Below are positions 6,295 through 7,016 of a stretch of DNA of 7,016 nucleotides, in pieces. The notes under the pieces are model-generated. The model did not search any database, was not told the DNA's origin, and saw only the letters and a program-made list of their open reading frames with translations. Each line of letters starts with the position of its first letter. Position 1 is the first letter of the stretch. This DNA comes from Candidatus Aminicenantota bacterium (lineage in GTDB: Bacteria > Acidobacteriota > Aminicenantia > Aminicenantales > UBA8522), in assembly GCA_003524335.1 (NCBI GenBank), contig DQHV01000115.1:9677-16692 (forward strand), in the 5' to 3' direction. Made by a program: the position numbers and the translations under genes.

Positions 6295-7016
6295 CCCTCG
6301 GCCTTCTTCTCCGGTGCCTTGATCAGCGCGTGCTCGAAGACGTCCTGGATCTCCTCGACGAAGATGAACTCCATCTCCTTCTTGACCTTCTGGGGGATGT
6401 CGATCAGGTCCTTCTTGTTGGGGGCCGGCAGGATCATCCTGCGTACGCCGGCCCGCTGGGCCGCCAGGACCTTTTCTTTGACGCCGCCGATGGGCAAGAT
6501 GTTACCGCGGAGGGTGATCTCTCCGGTCATGGCCACGTCCCTCATCACCTTCATATCCGTACAGACCGAGATGAGCGCAGTGGCGATGGTGACGCCAGCC
6601 GAGGGACCGTCCTTGGGGATGGCGCCTTCGGGGATGTGGACATGGAAATCGTTTTCGGAGAAGAAGTTGACATTGACCCCGAACTCTTCGGCATGGGAGC
6701 GGGCGTAGCTCAGGGCAGCCTGCGCGGACTCTTTCATGACGTCGCCGAGGGAGCCCGTCAGGGACAGGTTCCCTTTGCCCTTCATCTTGATCACCTCGAC
6801 GAACAGGATCTCGCCGCCCGAGGCCGTCCAGGCGACGCCGGTGGCGACACCCACTTGGTCCTTCTTCAGAAGCTGGTCCTTAAAAATCTTGGCCGGGCCG
6901 AGGTAGCTTTCGACGTTCTGGGAGGTGATCCGGTAGAGTTTCTTCCTCCCTTCGGCAATCTTGCGGGCGACCTTGCGGCAGATCGAGGCCACCTCCCGCT
7001 CCAGGTTGCGCACGCC
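6291..7016 (-). CDS. lon: ATP-dependent protease Lon, C-terminal part (5' end beyond the window)
   Basis: Cytosolic AAA+ protease that unfolds and degrades damaged and regulatory proteins. The right edge cuts the gene; 241 residues remain. They begin at GVRNLERE, the end of the AAA+ alpha-helical subdomain, and continue through the whole S16 peptidase domain. The catalytic dyad is present: serine in PKDGPSAGVT (codon 6600-6602) and lysine in GGVKEKVLAA (codon 6477-6479). MTGEITLRG and the ILPAPNKKDL strand are also typical of bacterial LonA. The short basic C-terminal tail ends with a TGA that overlaps the thiL ATG by 4 bp, implying translational coupling. The promoter, and any heat-shock control, lies outside the window. 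Identity as Lon is essentially certain; nothing in the visible part suggests inactivation. Confidence 0.97.
   Translation of the reverse strand, partial: GVRNLEREVASICRKVARKIAEGRKKLYRITSQNVESYLGPAKIFKDQLLKKDQVGVATGVAWTASGGEILFVEVIKMKGKGNLSLTGSLGDVMKESAQAALSYARSHAEEFGVNVNFFSENDFHVHIPEGAIPKDGPSAGVTIATALISVCTDMKVMRDVAMTGEITLRGNILPIGGVKEKVLAAQRAGVRRMILPAPNKKDLIDIPQKVKKEMEFIFVEEIQDVFEHALIKAPEKKAEG

Noticed and set aside
1..7016. A defence system, mobile element or biosynthetic cluster.
   Set aside because: All coding space is taken by six housekeeping families. No integrase, transposase, toxin-antitoxin, CRISPR repeat or terminal inverted repeat was seen.

Overview
The window is a compact, GC-rich stretch of ordinary bacterial chromosome with almost no non-coding DNA. 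It holds six protein genes: two run off the window edges and four are complete. No RNA genes, insertion sequences, CRISPR arrays or phage genes were seen. All six genes are housekeeping families: peptidoglycan synthesis, dTTP synthesis, envelope protein quality control, a DapF-family epimerase, thiamine diphosphate synthesis, and cytosolic proteolysis. The organism is a peptidoglycan-making bacterium, probably diderm. A poorly sampled lineage such as Acidobacteriota or Aminicenantota would fit the style of the proteins, but this is a guess that the sequence cannot settle.

Layout from left to right. (1) Minus strand, 1-2129: class A penicillin-binding protein (PBP1A type), complete at its N terminus and cut by the left edge just after the KTG motif. 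(2) Minus strand, 2212-2826: thymidylate kinase, upstream of the PBP gene with an 82-bp gap that contains a possible PBP promoter. (3) A 135-bp divergent intergenic region, 2827-2961, with a good sigma70-type promoter for tmk placed so close to the ATG that the mRNA should be leaderless, an inverted repeat over its -35 box, and a Shine-Dalgarno site for the rightward gene. (4) Plus strand, 2962-4482: HtrA/DegQ-type periplasmic serine protease with two PDZ domains. (5) Plus strand, 4483-5328: DapF homologue whose GTG start follows the htrA stop codon with no spacer. (6) Minus strand, 5320-6294: thiamine-monophosphate kinase, overlapping the dapF 3' end tail to tail by 9 bp. (7) Minus strand, 6291 to the right edge: C-terminal part of the ATP-dependent protease Lon, whose stop overlaps the thiL start (ATGA).

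There are therefore three probable transcription units: lon-thiL (leftward), htrA-dapF (rightward) and tmk-PBP1A (leftward, perhaps with a second promoter in front of the PBP gene).

The most notable observation is in the DapF homologue. The substrate-binding framework of diaminopimelate epimerase is intact, but both catalytic cysteines (the Cys of the CGNG motif and the Cys of the later CG[ST]G motif) are serines, S74 and S226. A non-standard cysteine lies three residues after the second serine. This is either a clade-specific epimerase with unusual chemistry or a DapF-fold enzyme with a different reaction.
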